A DNA stretch of 64,000 nucleotides from Buddleja alternifolia (lineage: Eukaryota; Streptophyta; Magnoliopsida; Lamiales; Scrophulariaceae), in the NCBI GenBank assembly GCA_019426215.1, contig CM033394.1:23890195-23954194 (forward strand), written 5' to 3'. Shown here in pieces: positions 58,054 through 64,000 of this stretch. The stretch's first letter is position 1. Each line of letters opens with the position of its first letter. The notes below the pieces were generated by a model that was given only the letters and a program-made list of their open reading frames with translations, did no database searches and was not told the origin of the DNA. Both the position numbers and the translations under genes were made by a program.

Positions 58054-61000
58054 CACCCCGCAGTCGGAGCTGGAGGTTCGCGGATGCTCAGATTGGACCG
58101 AAAATCGAAGAACAGCGATGAAGGCAAGCTTTTTGTGAAGATATCTGCAAATTGATGAGCAGAGGGAACATGCAATACCCTAACATCACCTAAAACAACT
58201 CGTTCCCGTACAAAATCAATATCAATTTCTATGTGTTTGGTACGTTGGTGTTGTATAGGGTTAGAAGCAAGATAAACAGAGCTAATATTATCACAATAGA
58301 TGATAGTGGCTTTAGACAAAGGACAGTGTAACTCAAAAAGAAGAATACGAATCCAAGATGTTTCAGCAACAGCATTGACGACACCACGATACTCAGCCTC
58401 AGCACTGGAGCGAGAGACAACAGGCTGACGCTTAGAGGACCAAGAGATGAGATTATCACCAAGAAACACACAGTAGCCCGAAGTGGAACGACGAGTATTG
58501 GGACAACCAACCCAATCAGTATCGGAATAAGCTATAAGTCGATCAGTGGAAGAGGGACGGAGAAGAAGACCTTACGATAAAGTACCCTCGTGTAACGAAG
58601 GACACGTTTTAAGGCATGGAAATGAGGCTCACAAGGATCATGCATATATAGACAAACTTGCTGGACAGCATAAGCTATATTGGGGCGAGTAATGGTGAGG
58701 TATTGTAAAGCACCAGCAAGATAACGATAGAGAGTAGGATCAGAGACCGGAGGACTAGAAGAAGGAAGCTTAGAGTTAGTGTCAACTGGAGTGGAGCAAG
58801 GATTACACATGGTCATAGTGGCTCGTTCAAGTATTTCATGAGCAAACTTTGCTTGAGAGAGAAAAAGATTAGAGGATGGACGAGTGACAGATATGCCTAG
58901 GAAAAAGTGCAAAGGACCAAGATCAGTCATAGCAAATTCTGAAGAGAGGAGCCGTGTGATGGTAGAGAGTAGAAGTGAGGAGGACACAGTGAGGAAAATA
59001 TCATCAACTTAGAGGAGAAGAAAGGCGGTGTCATCGCCTTGACGAAGAACGAAGAGAGAGGTGTTGGCCTTGCTGCTTATAAAGCCTAAGGATGAGATGA
59101 AATTGGCAAAGCGTTGGTACCAAGAATGAGGAGCTTGTTTGAGACCATAAAGAGTCTTTTTAAGTCGACTGACGTGATTAGGATGATGTGGATTGACAAA
59201 CCCTGGTGATTGTTTCATAAAGACAACCTCAGAGAGGTGACCACGCAGGAAAGCATTTTTGACATCCAACTGGTGGAGAGGCCAAGATCAGGAAAGAGCA
59301 AGACTAAGAACAGTACGAATAGTGGCAGGTTTGACTACTGGGCTAAACGTTTCTTCATAATCTAATCCAGGTTGCTGAGTGAAACCCTAAGCGTCTAAAC
59401 GAGCTTCGTAACGCTCGAGACTGCCATCAGAGTGAAATTTATGACACAAGATCCATTTGGAACCCACAATATTAACGTTGGAAGGACGAGGAACAATGTC
59501 TCAAGTGCCATTAGAGTGCAGAGTAGAGAGCTCGACATCCATGGCTTCCTTCCAGAAGGGGTCACGGATGGCGTTCAGATAGAGCCGATAGATTGAGGAG
59601 GTGACGAGGGCAAAAAATTCCATCTTTGGATCTGGTGGTCATAGGATGGTCAGATAAGGAGACAGAAAGGGGAAGAGGAGTGGGCCGAGGAGGGGAGATG
59701 GCTGGAGTGGTGTGAGGGTCGGCTAGTGGAGACGATGGTGCATGGGGAATGGATTGATGCATTAGAGGTAGGGGTCATCATCAGGAACAAGAAAGCTAAA
59801 GTCTTTAGGCGTGTTAGACTGATGGAACGAGGAAAAAGGAAACACATTTTCATCAAAAGTGACGTGACGAGATAAAATAATTTTATTAGTGGTAAGGTCG
59901 AGACAACGAAAACCACGATAGCGAGAGGGATATCCTAAGAAGACACAAGGAGTTGATCGAGGAGAAAGCTTATGGGGAGCCATGGAAGTTAAATTAGGGT
60001 AACAAAGGCAACCGAAAACACGTAAATAGTCACAAGTGGGGAAAACATTATAGAGTAATTCGAACGGTGTGCGATAAGATAGAGTAGTTTTGGGAAGGAG
60101 ATTGATTAGGTGAACAGTCATGTGCAGAGCTTCGACCCAAAAAGTTGGGGGTAATTGAGTTTGAAAAAGAAGAGATCTAACAATATTATTGACAGATTGA
60201 ATAGTGTGTTCAGCTTTGCCATTTTGTTGAGAAGTATAAGGGCAAGAAAATTTAAAATTGATGTTGTGAGAATTAAAAAAATTATGAAAGTTGGTATTGT
60301 CAAATTCACGGTCATGATCGCACTGAAAAGCTTTAATTTTTGTTTTAAATTGGTTTTGAACATAAGTACTAAAATGAACAAATATATTAAAAACTTTAGA
60401 TTTATTACGAAGAGGAAAAACCCATAAAAAATGCGAGAAATCATCTAAAAATAAAACATAATAACAATATCCATTGGAACTTACAATAGGAGAAGTACAT
60501 AAATCGGAATGAATAATATCAAAAATTCTAGAAGTCTTATGAACTGAGGTACTACAAGGAAAACGACGGTGCTTGCCTAATTGACAAGTGTGACATAAAG
60601 ATAACAAATTACCCTGAGACTTAGTGAAATTCCTAGAAGATAAAAAAGTAAAAATTGATTTGCCGGGGTGATCGAGATGACGATGCCAGACACAAAAGAA
60701 GTACCAATATGAGATACAGGCATAATAGCACCATTACCAACCAAAATAGATTTCGATAAATCATAAGGTACAAAAGAAGTAAGATTACCTGTGTGATTTG
60801 TTATGTGGGCAATGGCACCGGAATCCATGTACCAACCTTCATCGGGCTATTGGACTGTCATAACTAAAAAAAGGGATTCCAGGTCCATGGGCCGCTGCTG
60901 ATTTGAAGTGGGTTGGCTAGCAGTTAGCAAGCTGGGCAAGTGCTGAATAATTTGGAATGGGCTGTTGGGTTGGATGTTGGTGGTAGAATCCACTTGACGG

Positions 61001-61329
61001 TCCAAACTGATTGATAGGAGGATGCTAGGCAAGCGTGTGGGCATAAAAAAATGGCAGCGGCCCAAGTATGCTGGGCGAGGCCTGCTGTTGAGGAGGTTGT
61101 GGAGAAGCCCATCCGTGTGGGCTGGAATAATAAGCTTGATGGGGACTTGGGCTTCCATAATTACCTGAAATATTAGTATTTGGGCCTGCATTAAAATAGG
61201 GGAAGGGAGGATTATTTCCAAATGTCTATTAACACGGTTTGTGTTAGGATTGGAATAATGTTGCCAAGAACCAATAGGAGCAGATTGGTTAGATAAATTG
61301 GAACCATGCTGAAATTGACGTGGACTGGA
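58044..61329 (-). pseudogene. Copia element D gag(C-term)-pol, decayed
   Basis: Minus strand, in order. The Gln/Pro/His-rich gag end lies at 61329-60850. Protease (MDSGAIAHITNHTG, near 60828) precedes integrase (CHTCQLGKHRRFP, IHSDLCTSP, FLDDFSHFLWVFPL, SCPYTSQQNGKAEH; 60607-59762). RT (MDVKNAFLRGHLSEVVFM, KTLYGLKQAPHSWYQRF; 59269-58532) precedes RNase H (SAEAEYRGVVNAVAE, FADIFTKSLPS; 58469-58044). The YVDD region falls at a frame break near 59010 and further breaks separate the domains. The N-terminal gag and 5' LTR are not in the window, because element C begins at 61330. Confidence 0.92.
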
Positions 61330-61782
61330 TGTTAGGATTATGCCCTCAGATGCCATAGAGGATAGAATGTATAGGGCATATATCTTGTATTAAACTTAAA
61401 CTCTTCTTAAATAAAAGGCATTATTGAGTTTTCACTTAATTCTTATCTGCATCTATAAGTTGTGTAAAACATTTTGTCCATGTCGGAGCTAAGATTGTAC
61501 AAGTATTCGAAATCTTTGTTTGTCCATTAAAGACTTCATATTACTTGTGAACTTATTTTACTAATCAAGATCGATCTCTCTAGTGCCAATCTTCCTATCC
61601 CGTAGGAAGTAAAGGGATCGCACTAAAAACATGGACAAAACATTTTACACAACTTATAGATGCAGATATGAATTAAGTGAAAACTCAATAATGTCTTTTA
61701 TTTAAGAAGAGTTTAAGTTCAATAAAAGATATATGCCCTATACATTCTATCCTCTATGGCATCTGAGGGCATAATCCTAACA
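61330..61782 (-). repeat. Fold-back 3' LTR of copia element C
   Basis: 61480-61782 is the first ~303 bp of an Angela-like LTR on the minus strand, ending CCTAACA next to a PPT. The rest of the LTR is missing and replaced by an inverted copy of its first ~153 bp (61330-61482), so the block begins TGTTAGGATTATGCCC and ends with the reverse complement. The full LTR is seen at 31222-32998. Confidence 0.88.
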
Positions 61783-61797
61783 ATCTCCCACTTGCAC

Positions 61798-64000
61798 TCA
61801 ATGCCACTCATTGTGGTATCTAATACCCATCCTTTCCAGGTGTCGGTCCAAAACAGCCTGAGGAAGTGGTTTGGTGAACGGGTCAGCTATATTGTCAACT
61901 GAGGCTATTTTCTGCACTGCTATCTCTCCTTTGCCAACGATCTCCCTGATGATGTGAAATCTTCTCTCAATATGTTTGGACTTGTTATGAGACCTCGGTT
62001 CCTTGGCTTGCGCTATCGCTCCATTATTATCACAATAAAGTGGCAACGGGAGCTGAGCACTAGGGACTGTTCCAATTTCTCCAAGAAACTTCCTCATCCA
62101 AACAGATTCTTTCGCTGCCTCTGAGGCTACTACATACTCTGCTTCAATGGTGGAATCAGCGGTTGTGTTTTGCTTGGAGCTCTTCCAAGACACCGCTCCA
62201 CCATTGAGAGTAAAAACAAACCCTGAAGTGGATTTTCGGTCATCAACATCAGACTGAAAGTCTGAATCAGAATAACCTTCCATCTTCAGGTCTCCACCTC
62301 CATAGATGAGAATCATATCCTTAGTTCTTTTCAGAAACTTTAGGATATTTTTCACAGCTATCCAATGTTCCTTTCCCGGGTTTGCCTGAAATCGACTCAC
62401 CACGCTCACAGCATAGCAAATGCCGGGTCTAGTACACAGCATTGCATACATCAGGCTACCAACTTCAGAAGCATAGGGTACATTACTCATCTCTTGTCTA
62501 TCTTCCTCACTTTGAGGACACATAGACTTGGATAAGTGTACTCCATGCCTCATGGGAAGAAACCCTTTCTTAGAGTTGTCCATCCTAAACCTCTTTAGGA
62601 CCTTTTCTAAGTAAAGGGCTTGAGAGAGTCCTATCATTCTATTCGTTCTATCCCTGTAGATACGAATTCCTAGAATGTATGAGGCTTCTCCCAAGTCTTT
62701 CATGGAAAACGTACTTGAAAGCCATTTCTTGACAGTGATGAGCATTCCTACGTCATTTCCTATAAGTAGAATGTCATCCACATATAGTACTAAGAATGAG
62801 AGTTTGCTCCCACTAGTCTTCTTGTAGACACATGGTTCATCTTCGTTCTTGATGAAGCCATATCCCTTAACTTCTTCATCAAAATGAAGATTCCAGCTTC
62901 TAGATGCTTGCTTGAGACCATAAATGGACCTCTCAAGTTTACATACTTTATGGATATCAGACTCGGACACAAAACCCTTTGGCTGTTCCATATAGATATC
63001 CTCCTCGAGGAATCCATTTAGAAAGGCCGTTTTGACATCTATTTGCCATATCTCATAATCTAAGTATGCAGCTATGGATAACAGAATTCGTATGGACTTT
63101 ATCATAGTCACGGGCGAAAAGGTTTCTTGATAGTCAATTCCTTCTCTTTGACTATACCCTTTCGCTATGAGCCTGGCTTTAAAGGTGTCAACCTTACCAT
63201 CGGTACCTATCTTTCTTTTGTAGATCCACTTACATCCTATAGGTTTTATACCTTCAGGACGATCTATCAAAGTCCAGACATGGTTCGATTGCATAGAGTC
63301 CATTTCTGTTTCCATGGCTTCTCGCTATCTTGAAGCGTCAACATCCACCATCGCTTGATCATAGGTACAAGGATCATCTTCATGACCTTCTTGTACTACA
63401 GTGTGAAGCTCTCGCTCCCCCTGTAGTAGATACCCATACCTCTCAAGTTCATGTGGTATTTGACCAGATCTACGTGGTGGTTGTGCTACTATGGGTTCAG
63501 GCCTCGGTTCTTGAACAGATGTATTTGAGGGAGTTTTATTTTGTTCTTCTAGAACAATTTTCCTACCTTTGCCCACTTTCAAGATGAACTCATCCTCAAG
63601 GAAGTGAGCTTGTAGGGCCACGATGATTCTTTGATCATCATGCAGGTAAAAGAAGAATCCCATGGAATTTTCAGGATAACCAATGAAACGTCCCATTAGG
63701 GATCTTGCCTCCAATTTTTCCACTTTAGTCTTCTTGACATAAGTAGGGCATCCCCAAATCTTAATATGATTAAGACTCGGTTTCCTATTATTCCACATCT
63801 CATGCGGAGTTTTTGGAACGGATTTGGAGAAACATCTGTTCAAAACATGAGCAGCGGTAAGGAGCACGTATCCCCACAACAAAATGGGTAAATCAGTGTA
63901 ACTAAGCATGGAACGAACCATGTCCACCAGTGTTCAATTCCTTCGCTCGGCTACTCCATTCAGTTGAGGAGTTGCTGGTGGTGTTAGTTGTAACATTATT
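61798..64000 (-). pseudogene. Copia element C pol (integrase C-term, RT, RNase H), nearly intact
   Basis: Runs off the right edge. The integrase part (PATPQLNGVAERRN, near 63950; DMVRSMLSYTDLPI; IKIWGCPTYVKK) is followed by a Pro-rich spacer. A 505-residue open stretch 63315-61798 then contains RT (GCKWIYKRKIGTDG, WQIDVKTAFLNGF, LVLYVDDILLIGND) and RNase H (STIEAEYVVASEAAKE, ADPFTKPLPQ). Only two stops are seen: one near 63327 where TGG has become TAG, and one near 63938 where CGA has become TGA. Both look like cytosine-deamination changes. It is the best-preserved relative of copia A. Confidence 0.93.

Noticed and set aside
57897..64000. The two minus-strand copia pol regions considered as one element
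   Set aside because: They carry separate integrase, RT and RNase H sets with different motifs and different LTR types, so they are two elements, with C interrupting D.

Overview
The window looks like nuclear DNA of a flowering plant. It holds two spliced protein-coding genes and about a dozen families of plant transposable elements: Ty1/copia, Ty3/gypsy, CACTA, Mutator-like (MULE), TRIM-like and tRNA-derived SINEs. I cannot place the species. There is no bacterial-style operon, CRISPR array or rRNA.

Layout. (1) 1-18930 is a nest of LTR retrotransposons. The base layer is a decayed copia element (A) on the + strand, with its leader at about 4815-8176, gag-pol at 8177-12243 and 3' LTR from 12280. 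It was broken by a gag-only copia deletion derivative (322-4814, minus strand), by a solo LTR (5442-7378, TSD GAGCC) and, in its LTR, by a 2.9 kb CACTA element (13334-16242, TSD AAT). A related LTR fragment plus PBS plus leader (16776-18930) follows. (2) 18931-21500 is AT-rich with little structure. (3) 21640-33638 is a 12 kb composite. A non-autonomous MULE-like element (TSD TTAAATTAA), sitting in an old LTR, is filled with tandem arrays (a ~180 bp unit and TGACGTA-rich repeats). It was invaded by three solo LTRs and a second MULE. (4) 35268-44686 is PEX19 (five exons, CaaX end CCVM), whose third intron has grown to 8.3 kb and holds at least eight transposon remnants. (5) 45914-49665 (minus) is a five-exon pectin methylesterase convergent with PEX19. 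(6) 50054-57896 holds SINEs and long-inverted-repeat elements, one of which (50564-52058) carries a tandem array related to that of the 12 kb composite. (7) 57897-64000 holds two minus-strand copia elements, one interrupting the other, with a fold-back LTR at their junction.

The host genes act separately. PEX19 is the cytosolic chaperone and import receptor for peroxisomal membrane proteins. The pectinesterase is a secreted cell-wall enzyme. Everything else is repeat biology, dated mainly by nesting and target-site duplications (TSDs) read directly from the sequence. I found no clear new gene system. The most unusual structures are the two long-TIR elements that share a ~185 bp tandem unit, the TGACGT-rich arrays and the fold-back LTR.
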